This document shows positions 7,705 to 16,056 of a stretch of 35,515 bases of DNA, piece after piece. The stretch lies in the NCBI GenBank assembly GCA_028292545.1, contig JAQGMC010000043.1:1-35515 (forward strand). Direction: 5' to 3'. Within the stretch, counting starts at the first letter, position 1. The number at the start of each line of letters is the position of its first letter. This DNA comes from Paucimonas sp. GTDB taxonomy: Bacteria; Pseudomonadota; Gammaproteobacteria; Burkholderiales; Burkholderiaceae_D. Under the pieces are notes generated by a model. The model saw only the letters and a list, made by a program, of their open reading frames with translations, ran no database searches and had not been told where the DNA came from. The position numbers were made by a program, and so were the translations under genes.

Positions 7705-7713
7705 AGAAGGGAC
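7697..7713 (+). terminator. Short hairpin at the end of the methyltransferase-like gene
   Basis: GTCCCT / AGGGAC (7697-7702 and 7708-7713) with a 5-base loop overlaps the stop codon and sits between two convergent genes. Weak and without a T-tract. Confidence 0.22.
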
Positions 7714-7728
7714 TCGGGAGCGACAGAC

Positions 7729-9108
7729 TCAAGAGCTCGGGAACCAGGAGCGCAAGCCGCGCAACTGGTTTCCCTCGAAGGCATTGGTGCCCGGTGAGAA
7801 GACATGGGCGACTTCCTTTTGCACCGCGACCTCGGTTTTGCCGGTCGGCGAGGAAAACTCGTTGTTGCGCAAGATGACGTGCGAAGACTTGCCGCGATTG
7901 AAGTCGATCGCATTGGCGGCGCCAGACTTGCCGCTGCCGCAGTCGATGAACTGGTTGCGCTCGACAAGCAGGTTCTGCGCCCTGAATATCGTCAGGCCGT
8001 TGCCACTGACCGATCCGCAGCGAAGAAACACGTTGTCGCGCAAGACGAAGTCCAGCGCATCGCCGGTTCCTGGATAGCCAAGATGCGCGGTGCCCTTGAA
8101 GTCGGTAAACCGGTTGTTGCTCACCAAGACCTGGCGCCCCCCCAGGTGCAGGGACAGGGCTCCCTGCGCGGCATCATTGTCCTGCACTAGCAGGCGGCTG
8201 GCGGGCATATCGGTGCCCACCGGGCGGTTGGGACCGAAATGCAGGAAGGCGCCGGTGCCCCGGTAAGCCCGGCTGCGATTTCCCACCACGGTAATATCCT
8301 CCGGCGGCGTTTCCATGTCCGGCTGCAGATGAAAAGCAATGACGCCGACATTACCCCCCACATCGTTGAAACGATTTCGCTTCACGCTGACATCGCGGAT
8401 GATCGAACGGCCGTCGTTGGGTTCGAAGTCGATTGCGCCGGGCATGTTATTGCGGGTGCAGCGTTCGAAACTGTTGTCCTCGATGCGCAGCGTCTCACCG
8501 TCGATGACGGAAATTCCCTGCCGGTTGGCGTGGTTGATGCCATCGAACACGCATGCCCGCACCAGCACCCGGCGGTTGTGCACGCCGGCGCTTGCCGCCC
8601 CCAGGTAAAGTCCATCGCCGCGAAATCCGCGGAACACGACATTTTCAATCCGGACGTCGGAAACGCCGGCCAGCCGCAGCAGGTGCACGTGCTCGGCAAA
8701 ACCTTCGCTGTCGCAATTTCCGCGTAATTGCAAGTCATGCATGACGAGATTGGCCACCGTGGCCCCCGCAGCAGGTGAGCCACTGGCCAGCAACCAGCGC
8801 GCCCCCTGCGCCATGCGCAGCACCGTTCTCTCCCCTTCCCCGAAAAGTTCTGTGTCTTGCGGCCAGCTTCCGTCGCGGATGACGTACTCCCCCGCGGGGA
8901 AATAAACCTGCCGCGCCTGTGAGGCGGCGGCGTTCAGGAATGCGCTCCAGTCTCCATTGGACGGCACACCGTAATCGCGGATGTTGATCGTCTCCCGGCG
9001 CGACTGTGCCCGCGCTTGGGGCGAGTGTGCCGCAGCCAGTAGCAGTGGAAGGGTGAGCAACATGCGGCGCCCCTTGAAAGACCCTCCATACCTTTCGTTA
9101 CATTCCAT
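7729..9108 (-). CDS. Right-handed parallel beta-helix protein, exported
   Basis: A 459-residue exported protein with a pectate-lyase-like beta-helix. The N-terminus contains GRRMLLTLPLLLAAA ending HSPQARAQ, a signal sequence with a twin arginine, so Tat or Sec export is possible. It then follows the usual pattern: INIRDYGVPSNGDWSAFLNAA and VYFPAGEYVI, then repeated coils such as VRIENVVFRGFRGDGLYLG, LRIEDNSFERC and LLVERNQFIDCG. Proteins of this type are polysaccharide lyases, hydrolases or epimerases. No catalytic residues can be assigned by eye. It is clearly paralogous to the divergent gene at 9204-10811 (compare QGISVIDG and PGAIDFEPN here with NGISIIDG and PGAIDIEPN there). The start at 9108 has GGGAG six bases upstream; an internal ATG near 9063 is possible. 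Confidence 0.85.
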   Translation of the reverse strand: MECNERYGGSFKGRRMLLTLPLLLAAAHSPQARAQSRRETINIRDYGVPSNGDWSAFLNAAASQARQVYFPAGEYVIRDGSWPQDTELFGEGERTVLRMAQGARWLLASGSPAAGATVANLVMHDLQLRGNCDSEGFAEHVHLLRLAGVSDVRIENVVFRGFRGDGLYLGAASAGVHNRRVLVRACVFDGINHANRQGISVIDGETLRIEDNSFERCTRNNMPGAIDFEPNDGRSIIRDVSVKRNRFNDVGGNVGVIAFHLQPDMETPPEDITVVGNRSRAYRGTGAFLHFGPNRPVGTDMPASRLLVQDNDAAQGALSLHLGGRQVLVSNNRFTDFKGTAHLGYPGTGDALDFVLRDNVFLRCGSVSGNGLTIFRAQNLLVERNQFIDCGSGKSGAANAIDFNRGKSSHVILRNNEFSSPTGKTEVAVQKEVAHVFSPGTNAFEGNQLRGLRSWFPSS

Positions 9109-9203
9109 AAGTTACTCCCGGGAACCTTTCCATGCGGAAATTCTCTTACTTGGCGCTGCCGGGGCGAAACCGGCTGTCTTCTTTTATTTTTTAGGCAAGA
9201 CGA

Positions 9204-10811
9204 ATGAAACACGTACGTGATGAAAAGGTAGACACAAAACGACGCCGCATGTTGTTTGGCGTGGTCGCAGGCGGCGCAGCAGGATTGCTGCAGGCTTGTG
9301 GCGGCGGCAGTGCCACCACGGCCGAAGCCGATGAGACGGCCCTGCTGGCCAGGGGCGGCGTCAAGGGCAGCACAAATGCCAATACCGGCGGCACCACGCC
9401 AACGACGCCCACCACGCCTACCGAGCCGGCACCCGGGACCACGACTTCCGACGGCACCATGCCGGCCGGTTATGTCAGTGTGCTGGCCTATGGCGCCAAG
9501 GGCGACGGCGTGAGCGACGACAGCATAGCGGTGCAGGATGCGATGAATGCCAACGTCGCGGTCTGGTTCCCGGCCGGCACCTACCTGGTCGGCGACCTGA
9601 AGCTGAAGGACAAGCAGCAGATTGCCGGCACCGGAGCCGGCTCCAGGCTGCTGCAGAAAGTTGGATCGCAGTTCTGTGTCTCGGCCAACCCGCACAAGGA
9701 AGGCTATGCCGACCCGGCCCTGAACCTGTCGGGCCTGGGCATTCGCAACCTGAACTTCGAGGGACAGTCCGGCAACGTGACGTTCAGTGAATGGATCTAC
9801 CTGCTCAACCTGAACGGCGTGAGCGACGTAACCGTGTCGGGCTGCAAATTCGTCAAATACGTGGGCGACGGCATCTACCTCGGCTCGTCCAACAACCTCT
9901 ATGTCGAGCGCCATAACTACCGGGTCACGATCAGCAATTGCCAGTTCGACGGTGTCACCAAGGGCAATCGCAACGGCATCTCGATCATCGACGGCACTGA
10001 CATCACGATCGACAGCTGCAGTTTCACCCGCTCTGGCCGCACCGACCAGCCGGGCGCGATCGACATCGAGCCCAATCCGCAGTCCAATGCATTCGTGCGC
10101 ATCCAGCGCATCACCATCAGTAACTGCACCTTCTCGGACCTCGGTTCGCGCTGCTTCATTTCGGTGGTGTTGAGCCCGAACGACGTGCTGGCCCATCCGG
10201 CGGACACGATCAAAGTCATCAATTGCAGCGGCACCCAGAGCAGCGCCGGCTTCCCGGAGCGCGTACTCCTGCTGCAGCAGTTCGACGGCTCGGTCAACTC
10301 GGCCACCGCCACCACGCCGCCGCTGAATTTCGTGATGTCCGGCTGTAACTTTGAAAATATCAACCGTCCCTTCATCATCTACGGGGTGCGGGGCGTGCGT
10401 ATCGAAAACAGCACCTTCAAGAATGCCGGGTACTACGCTTATCTGGGCGCGCCTGACAATACCTGCCGCAACCGCGACGTGGTGATCAAGGGCTGCAGCT
10501 TCACGCGCATCGGCACGAACCCGTCGGGACGTGAGGGACTGGTCGTGTTCGGTAACGACTACGTGACTGTGGAAAGCTGCTTGTTCGAGGATTGCGGCGC
10601 CGCAGACGGCAGCGGCGGCCATGCCATGTATTTCGGCGGCACCGCGCGCTCCAGCTATGTCAACCTGCGCTACAACACGTTCACCAGTGCGCTGCGTCGG
10701 ACTTCGAAGGCGATCGGGGTCGCGTCCACCCACGTTCTGGATGTGGCGACCAACACGCAGGTGGGCACCGTGTTGTCCGGCGTGACCGGCAATATGTTCC
10801 TGCCAGCGTAA
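9204..10811 (+). CDS. Pectate-lyase-superfamily beta-helix lipoprotein with Tat-like signal
   Basis: A 535-residue exported protein. The N-terminus carries KRRRMLFGVVAGGAAGLLQAC: a twin-arginine motif, a hydrophobic stretch and a lipobox-like LLQAC followed by GGG, so a Tat-exported lipoprotein is likely. A Thr/Pro-rich linker (about residues 50-85) leads to the pectate-lyase-3-type opening VSVLAYGAKGDGVSDDSIAV and WFPAGTYLVGDL. Many beta-helix coils follow (VTVSGCKFVKYVGDGIYLG, ITIDSCSFTRSG, VTVESCLFEDCG). It probably cleaves or modifies a polysaccharide at the cell surface, although lytic and non-lytic members exist. Divergent from its paralogue at 7729-9108 with a 95-base shared upstream region. 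Confidence 0.88.
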   Translation: MKHVRDEKVDTKRRRMLFGVVAGGAAGLLQACGGGSATTAEADETALLARGGVKGSTNANTGGTTPTTPTTPTEPAPGTTTSDGTMPAGYVSVLAYGAKGDGVSDDSIAVQDAMNANVAVWFPAGTYLVGDLKLKDKQQIAGTGAGSRLLQKVGSQFCVSANPHKEGYADPALNLSGLGIRNLNFEGQSGNVTFSEWIYLLNLNGVSDVTVSGCKFVKYVGDGIYLGSSNNLYVERHNYRVTISNCQFDGVTKGNRNGISIIDGTDITIDSCSFTRSGRTDQPGAIDIEPNPQSNAFVRIQRITISNCTFSDLGSRCFISVVLSPNDVLAHPADTIKVINCSGTQSSAGFPERVLLLQQFDGSVNSATATTPPLNFVMSGCNFENINRPFIIYGVRGVRIENSTFKNAGYYAYLGAPDNTCRNRDVVIKGCSFTRIGTNPSGREGLVVFGNDYVTVESCLFEDCGAADGSGGHAMYFGGTARSSYVNLRYNTFTSALRRTSKAIGVASTHVLDVATNTQVGTVLSGVTGNMFLPA

Positions 10812-10911
10812 AAGCAAGCCACTGCAGGCCCGGCGCGCAAGCGGCTGGTCCTGCAGGCGGTGCAGGCGGGCGTCGTCCAAGGCACCCGGCCCCCATCCGC
10901 GCCCGGGCGCT
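10812..10911. other. 100-bp gap between convergent genes
   Basis: GC-rich spacer between the beta-helix lipoprotein gene and the end of the polysaccharide operon. It contains CTGCAGG (10822-10828) and CCTGCAG (10850-10856) as an inverted repeat with some inner pairing. This may be a weak bidirectional terminator; no T-tract is present. Confidence 0.3.
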
Positions 10912-11796
10912 TCAAGCCGCGCGCTCATCGCCCAGCATCTTCAGCAGATACTTCCCGTAGTCGTTCTTGTCGAGGGCGCCAGCCTGCCGCTCGACCTCAT
11001 CGGCAGCAATCCATCCATGCCGAAAAGCGATCTCCTCGGGACAAGCCACCATCAGGCCCTGCCGGTTCTGCAAGGTTGCGACGAACTGCGACGCTTCCAG
11101 CAGTGACTCATGCGTGCCCGTGTCGAGCCAGGCAAAGCCGCGCCCCATGATCTCCACCGACAGCGCGCCCCGGCGCAGATACTCCGAATTCACGTCAGTA
11201 ATTTCCAGTTCGCCCCGGGCCGAGGGCCGCACACTGGCTGCTATGTCACACACGTCGGCGTCGTAGAAATACAGGCCCGTGACTGCATAGTTTGACCTGG
11301 GTTGTTCCGGCTTTTCGTCAATCGCAAGCGCCTTGCGGGCGGCATCGAAAGTGACGACGCCGTAACGTTGCGGATCGCTCACGTGGTAGGCGAACACCGT
11401 GGCGCCCCCGTCGCGGCGATTGGCATGGCGCACTTTGTCCACCAGGTCGTGGCCGAAAAAAATGTTGTCACCCAGGACTAGCGCGCTGGGCGCACCATCA
11501 ATGAAGTCGCGACCGATGACAAACGCTTGCGCCAGCCCCTCCGGGCGCGGCTGCACCGCATAGCGCAGGTTGATACCCCACTGGTTGCCATCGCCAAGCA
11601 GGGACGCAAAAAGTGGCGTGTCCGCTGGCGTCGATATCACCAGGATGTCCCGTATGCCCGCAAGCATCAGCGTCGTGAGCGGGTAATAGATCATGGGCTT
11701 GTCATACACTGGCATCAGCTGCTTGGACAGCGCCCGCGTCGCCGGATAGAGCCTGGTACCGGATCCGCCGGCCAGTATGATTCCCTTCCTTGTCAT
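10912..11796 (-). CDS. rmlA: Glucose-1-phosphate thymidylyltransferase
   Basis: Makes dTDP-glucose from glucose-1-phosphate and dTTP, the first step to dTDP-deoxysugars. At 294 residues it matches RmlA/RfbA. The nucleotide-binding start is [15 protein letters not shown], followed by [28 protein letters not shown] and [19 protein letters not shown], all hallmarks of the family. An AAGGGAGG ribosome binding site lies five bases before the ATG. It is the last gene of the minus-strand operon, 12 bases after a glycosyltransferase. RmlB, the next enzyme, is not in the window; the product is probably used by the FdtD-like and FdtB-like enzymes of the same operon. Confidence 0.96.
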   Translation of the reverse strand: MTRKGIILAGGSGTRLYPATRALSKQLMPVYDKPMIYYPLTTLMLAGIRDILVISTPADTPLFASLLGDGNQWGINLRYAVQPRPEGLAQAFVIGRDFIDGAPSALVLGDNIFFGHDLVDKVRHANRRDGGATVFAYHVSDPQRYGVVTFDAARKALAIDEKPEQPRSNYAVTGLYFYDADVCDIAASVRPSARGELEITDVNSEYLRRGALSVEIMGRGFAWLDTGTHESLLEASQFVATLQNRQGLMVACPEEIAFRHGWIAADEVERQAGALDKNDYGKYLLKMLGDERAA

Positions 11797-11808
11797 CGCA
11801 CCCTCCCT

Positions 11809-12975
11809 TCAGCTGAGTGAGGTGTTTGCGACCTGCTGGCCGGGCCGGCCACCGGAGCAGCGACCGATCGCCTCCAGGTAGCGGGCAATGACAATGTGCT
11901 CGTCGAAGCTGGTTTCCATCTTGCGCCTGCCGGCCGCGCCCATACGGCTGCGCCGGTCCGGCTCGAAGCAAATCATTTCCGACATTTTCATCGCCAGGTC
12001 ATGGGCATTGCCCGGCTTGCACAGCAACCCGGTGATGCGGTCGGTCACGGCGTCCCGGCAGCCCACGGCGTCGCTCGCCAGCAGCGGTTTGCCCATCGCC
12101 GCCGCTTCCAGCAGGGAGCGCGGCACGCCTTCGCGATACGAAGGCAGCACGACACAATCGGCACGCGCAATGATGGGCCGCACATCGTCGGCTTCGCCCA
12201 GGTATTCAAGCAGGTGCTCGTCTTCCCACTCGCGGATGCGCTCGCGCGGGATCGTGCCCGGATTGCCGGGATCGATATGCCCGAGGAGCTGGAAACGCGC
12301 GTGGGGAAACCGGCCGCGCAGGGCGCGCGCAGCCAGGGCAAACTCTTCCACGCCCTTGTCCCTGAGCATGCGGCCGATCAGGAGGAAGGTGAAATCCGGC
12401 TCCCCCCGGCCGGGGACGGCGGTTGTCGTCGCCGGCGTGAAGTGCTCCAGGTCGACGCCGGATCCCGGCAACAAGGCATCCCTGCCGCGGGGCACCAGGC
12501 CGCACTCCAGGAAAAGCGAACGATCTTCTGCGTTCTGGAAAAATACCGTGTGCGAACGACGCAGTGCGACCCGGTACAGCAGGCGAACCACATGCGTGAC
12601 CGGGCCGGGAGCGATGAAGGCGCGACCCAGGCCAGAGACATTGTTGATGACCGGGATGCCCAGCAGATGGGCCGCGATCGATCCATAGACATTCGGCTTG
12701 ACCGTATAGCCCAGGTAGGCCGCCGGGCGCTCGCGCCGCAGGTGCTTGAAGTAGCGCCCGACCAGCGCAAGGTCGCGCGCCGGGTTGGTGCCATTGACGT
12801 CGATTTCCAGGTCGATCACGCGGCAACCTGGATGGACCAGGCGTGGCGCATGCTTGTCGCGCGGCGCCAGCACCGTCACCTCGTGGCCGTGTTCCAGCAG
12901 GGTGCGGATCAGGCGCGCGCGGAAATTGACCACGCTCCATGAGGTATTGCTTGAAATTACGATCCTGGATGTCAT
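11809..12975 (-). CDS. GT4-type glycosyltransferase (PglA/CapM-like)
   Basis: A 388-residue retaining glycosyltransferase of the GT-B fold. The N-terminal domain has SWSVVNFRARLIRTLLEHGH and YTVKPNVYGSIAAHLLGIPV with NNVSGLGRAF. The C-terminal donor domain has LLIGRMLRDKGVEEF, YLGEADDVRPIIARADCVVLP and the EX7E motif in YREGVPRSLLEAAAMG. It resembles the PglA/CapM group that adds HexNAc-type sugars to undecaprenyl-linked acceptors, but donor and acceptor are not certain. The ATG at 12975 has GGAG six bases upstream and shares one base with the stop of the upstream gene (TGATG); a longer start at 12987 lacks such a site. Confidence 0.9.
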   Translation of the reverse strand: MTSRIVISSNTSWSVVNFRARLIRTLLEHGHEVTVLAPRDKHAPRLVHPGCRVIDLEIDVNGTNPARDLALVGRYFKHLRRERPAAYLGYTVKPNVYGSIAAHLLGIPVINNVSGLGRAFIAPGPVTHVVRLLYRVALRRSHTVFFQNAEDRSLFLECGLVPRGRDALLPGSGVDLEHFTPATTTAVPGRGEPDFTFLLIGRMLRDKGVEEFALAARALRGRFPHARFQLLGHIDPGNPGTIPRERIREWEDEHLLEYLGEADDVRPIIARADCVVLPSYREGVPRSLLEAAAMGKPLLASDAVGCRDAVTDRITGLLCKPGNAHDLAMKMSEMICFEPDRRSRMGAAGRRKMETSFDEHIVIARYLEAIGRCSGGRPGQQVANTSLS

Positions 12976-14078
12976 CACGTTCTCCATTGCTCCGCCCGCG
13001 CAGGCCGCGCGCTTGCCTGTCCTGTTCCGGCGGCCTGCATGCAGGCACGGATGTATAGCGGCGCTGTGCGCGCCAGGCAGTAGCGGCTTTCCACCATCAG
13101 CCGGCCCGAGCGCCCCATGTGCTGGCGCAGCGCGCTGTCGCTCGCCAGCCGCAACAGCGCATCACGCCACTGCAGCGGATTGGCGGCCAGGTAGCCGTTG
13201 CCGCCCTCCTCCACCACGCTCAGGTTTGCGCCTACGGGCGACGCCACTACAGGCCGGGCGCAAGCCATGTACTGGATCAGCTTGTAGGCGCATTTGCCGC
13301 GCTCCCAGGGCGCGTCGGGCAGCGGCATGATGCCAACGTCGATGCTGGCAATGTCGGCGGCCTCGGTATCCTCGCTCCAGGGACGGCATTCGACTTCCAC
13401 GCCAGGCGCGGGAATCGATGCGCCCACCACCACCAGCCTCAGCGGCAACAGCTTTGCCGCCATGCGCAAGGCCGGCAATACCTGCGCGAGGTAACCCACG
13501 GTCTTCGGCGTGCCAATCCATCCCACCACGCACTTGCGCCGGGCGGGCGCGGGTGTCGGGCGATAACGCGCCAGGTCCACCGCCGTCGGTATCACCACGA
13601 CGTCGGCCGCCCCGGCTGCACGCGCGTGTGCAGCCAGGTAGTCATTGCCGCAGACGACCGTACTGGCCGAGGCCATGACGGTGTCGATTTTGCCTCGCAA
13701 CACGCGCAGCAGCGGGTTGCCCGGCCGGTCATATCGATGGAAGATCGCGTCGTCGTAATCCACCAATACCGGCGTGCCGCAGGTTGCCAGCCATTGTTCC
13801 GTCCAGGCTGGCAGGTAGGGAAAGATTTCCTTCTCGATCACCACGAGATCGTATTGACGCGCACGACGCAGCTGCACGATGCGCCGCCAGTAAGCCAGGA
13901 CGACCCGGGTCCAGCTGGTGCGCGTGCCCGCATAGAGCCGGTGCAGGTAGTCATCGTCAAACAGCGGCGCGACGTCCACTGCAATGCCGGCGCCAGCAAG
14001 CCAGGGCAGGTATTGCAGCGAGCGCAAGCGGCTGCTCGCGCCCTGCCTTCCGTAGCGGGTAAGCATGAGCATTTTCAT
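12975..14078 (-). CDS. Glycosyltransferase of the GT-B fold
   Basis: A 367-residue cytoplasmic glycosyltransferase. The start MKMLMLTRYGRQGASSRLRSL is the usual opening of this group. Later landmarks are GTPVLVDYDDAIFHRYD, VVCGNDYLAAHA, VVIPTAVDLARYRP, VVGWIGTPKTVGYL and YKLIQYMACARPVVASPVGAN. The last stretch has no classical EX7E glutamates in the usual place, so the group differs from the neighbouring GT4 enzymes. The open frame extends 173 codons upstream inside the previous gene, but the ATG at 14078 has AGGAG upstream and a TGATG junction with the preceding stop, so the longer version is rejected. Probably adds one sugar of the repeat unit. Confidence 0.86.
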   Translation of the reverse strand: MKMLMLTRYGRQGASSRLRSLQYLPWLAGAGIAVDVAPLFDDDYLHRLYAGTRTSWTRVVLAYWRRIVQLRRARQYDLVVIEKEIFPYLPAWTEQWLATCGTPVLVDYDDAIFHRYDRPGNPLLRVLRGKIDTVMASASTVVCGNDYLAAHARAAGAADVVVIPTAVDLARYRPTPAPARRKCVVGWIGTPKTVGYLAQVLPALRMAAKLLPLRLVVVGASIPAPGVEVECRPWSEDTEAADIASIDVGIMPLPDAPWERGKCAYKLIQYMACARPVVASPVGANLSVVEEGGNGYLAANPLQWRDALLRLASDSALRQHMGRSGRLMVESRYCLARTAPLYIRACMQAAGTGQASARPARAEQWRT

Positions 14079-15028
14079 CACGCACTCCTGGCGCCGCGCA
14101 ACAGGCCCGGCAAGCGGCCGTAGAGCATGAGGTAGGCTCGCAGCGTGTGGACCATATCCCGGCCCTCGCCGCGGGCGGCGCACCAGGCCAGCCGCGTGAG
14201 CGGTTCCACAAGCAGGGACATCAGGACCAGGGCCCAGGCCTGGCCTGCGTTCCAGTGCTTGAACGCATAACGGAAGCGGCTGCGCAGCGAATAAAACAGG
14301 CGCCGTGCCCGCACTTTTCCGGACGACACGCCGCCGACATGGCAGGCGCGCGCAGTCGGCAAGTACACCGTGCGCCAGCCAAGCTGGTGCGAGCGCAGCG
14401 AAAAGTCGAGGTCTTCGAAATACACGAAGAAACGCTCGTCGAAACCTTCCAGCGCATCGAACACTTCGCGCCGGACCATGTAGAACGCGCCGATCACATG
14501 GTCGACGTCGCGCGTGCTGCCGTGGTCCCAGCCGGTCATGGCCAGGCCCGGCATCGCGCCGCCGGCCAGCCGCGCCACGCCCAGTATCTGGCTGCAAAAG
14601 GCAACCAGGGTCGGGAAGCGCCAGCAGTCCGGCGACACGCTGCCGTCCTCACGCACCAGCTGGATGCCGCAGATACCGACCCTGTCATTTGCGGGACGTC
14701 CCAGCCACTGCACCGGCGTTGAAAGCGAATCGGGTTGCAAGCGCGTATCCGGGTTAAGAAACAGCAGCAAGCGACCGCGCGCCAGCCGGGCGCCCTGGTT
14801 GCAGGCCGCGGCAAAGCCCCGGTTTTCGGTGTTGCGCACGATCTGGAGCGCAAGCTCGCCGTCTGGCAAGCCATGCAGCGAGTCGTCGCTTGATCCGTTG
14901 TCGACCACGATGACGTCGACAAGCGCCACCTCGCGCCCGGCCACCACCAGTGATTGCAGGCAGGTGCGCAGCTCCGGCCCGGTATTCCAGTTGACGATGA
15001 CGATCGAAAGGGAAAGGTCGTGGTTCAT
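14078..15028 (-). CDS. GT2-family glycosyltransferase (rhamnosyltransferase-like)
   Basis: A 316-residue inverting glycosyltransferase with the GT-A fold. Seen are LSIVIVNWNTGPELRTCLQS, VIVVDNGSSDDSL, GFAAACNQGARLARG and the metal-binding LFLNPDTRL, then FFVYFEDLDFSLRSHQLGW with the ED dipeptide that usually holds the catalytic base. This is the pattern of WbbL-like transferases that often move rhamnose or other deoxysugars. A C-terminal hydrophobic stretch (ALVLMSLLVEPLTRLAW) may bind the membrane. The 4-base ATGA overlap with the EpsG-like gene indicates translational coupling. The donor could be the dTDP-aminosugar made by this operon, but this is an inference. Confidence 0.9.
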   Translation of the reverse strand: MNHDLSLSIVIVNWNTGPELRTCLQSLVVAGREVALVDVIVVDNGSSDDSLHGLPDGELALQIVRNTENRGFAAACNQGARLARGRLLLFLNPDTRLQPDSLSTPVQWLGRPANDRVGICGIQLVREDGSVSPDCWRFPTLVAFCSQILGVARLAGGAMPGLAMTGWDHGSTRDVDHVIGAFYMVRREVFDALEGFDERFFVYFEDLDFSLRSHQLGWRTVYLPTARACHVGGVSSGKVRARRLFYSLRSRFRYAFKHWNAGQAWALVLMSLLVEPLTRLAWCAARGEGRDMVHTLRAYLMLYGRLPGLLRGARSA

Positions 15029-16056
15029 TTGAACATCCGGTCACTGAAGATATAGATGTAGCTATACCAGCCGCCCGACAGCAGCATGAAAGCCACAGCC
15101 GCAGGCCGCAGCGCCGGGCGCTGCAGCAGGTCGGCAAGGAAAAAAACCCAGAACACTGAAAACATTTCGAACATGCGGTGCGCCACTACCGGCCACGGCA
15201 TTGCGCCGTAATAAAAGGCCATGCCCAGCAAGGGAAGCAACACCGATTTGCGCGCGAAGACGGAAAGCGAGTTCCATCGCACCAGCGCAAACAGCACCAT
15301 GCACCAGTCAAGCAGGAGGGCCAGCGAAACCGGGTTGGCGGGCCGGTCTCCGAACCCCTGCTTCTGGTACATCTCAACACCCGCCAGCACTGAGCCGGTC
15401 ATCGACAGCACGGCCGGCATTTGCAGGCGTGTCAGCACCAGCGCCAGGATCGCGATCGCAATCACCTTCCCGCGCGACACCGGCTGGAAGAAGAGGAAGG
15501 GCATGACGAGCAGGGCCGACGTGTGGAAGCCCAGTGCTGTGGCGCACGCCAACAGCGCCAGCCAGGGCCGGCTCGACCAGACCGCAACCTGGGCCAGCAG
15601 CAGGCAGGCAATCGCCAGGCTGACGCGGATTTGCGTGATTTCATGCAGTGGAAAATAGCGCACGAGGTAGTAGCAGCCGAGCGCGGCGAAGCAGGCCTGC
15701 CCCGGGCAGGCACGCCCCAGAGCCCAGCCCTTCGCGAGCACGCAAACCATGGCGAGCGCACTGACCAGCGCAATATTGGAATCGATCATCCGCGCAAGGC
15801 CATATGAAAACAGCGTGAACCCAGGCTCGAAGCGGCGCTCGCGCACTGCATCCAGGCCGCCTGCGCGCAGGGTGTCAAGAAAAACGGCGTACTGCTCGAA
15901 ATCCGGACTGACGCCGAATACCTGGTACAGGCTGAGAAGGAAGGCGGCAAGGGCGAACAACAGCAGCAGGCCGCCGTGTGCGCCTGCGCCTCCGACGGCT
16001 GGTGCAGTGCCGTAGCGCGCCGCCAGCGCGGAACGGCTGAAGCCCGGCCCGGTCAT
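15025..16056 (-). CDS. EpsG/Wzy-like polysaccharide polymerase
   Basis: A 343-residue integral membrane protein with about nine or ten hydrophobic segments, matching the EpsG family thought to polymerise undecaprenyl-linked repeat units in the periplasm. Family features include PDFEQYAVFLD, RFEPGFTLFSYGLARM, the HEITQIRVSLAIACLLLAQ stretch with a conserved arginine, and ALGFHTSALLVMPFLFF. It sits between two glycosyltransferases and downstream of the flippase, as expected for a Wzy. The ATG at 16056 overlaps the stop of the upstream gene by four bases and has GGAG six bases before it; the extended reading to 16110 is discarded. Confidence 0.86.
   Translation of the reverse strand: MTGPGFSRSALAARYGTAPAVGGAGAHGGLLLLFALAAFLLSLYQVFGVSPDFEQYAVFLDTLRAGGLDAVRERRFEPGFTLFSYGLARMIDSNIALVSALAMVCVLAKGWALGRACPGQACFAALGCYYLVRYFPLHEITQIRVSLAIACLLLAQVAVWSSRPWLALLACATALGFHTSALLVMPFLFFQPVSRGKVIAIAILALVLTRLQMPAVLSMTGSVLAGVEMYQKQGFGDRPANPVSLALLLDWCMVLFALVRWNSLSVFARKSVLLPLLGMAFYYGAMPWPVVAHRMFEMFSVFWVFFLADLLQRPALRPAAVAFMLLSGGWYSYIYIFSDRMFK

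Noticed and set aside
7729..10811. Phage tailspike origin of the beta-helix proteins
   Set aside because: Both have bacterial export signals, and no phage genes or integration marks are nearby.
8934..10928. 664-codon open frame on the minus strand across the beta-helix lipoprotein gene
   Set aside because: It is antisense to a well-supported beta-helix gene, its translation is low-complexity and Arg/Ala/Val-rich, and it matches no family; typical of high-GC shadow frames.
14079..14597. N-terminal extension of the glycosyltransferase at 12975-14078
   Set aside because: The extension lies in another frame of the GT2 gene, is Arg/Pro/Gly-rich and lacks similarity, while the ATG at 14078 has a ribosome binding site and a TGATG junction.
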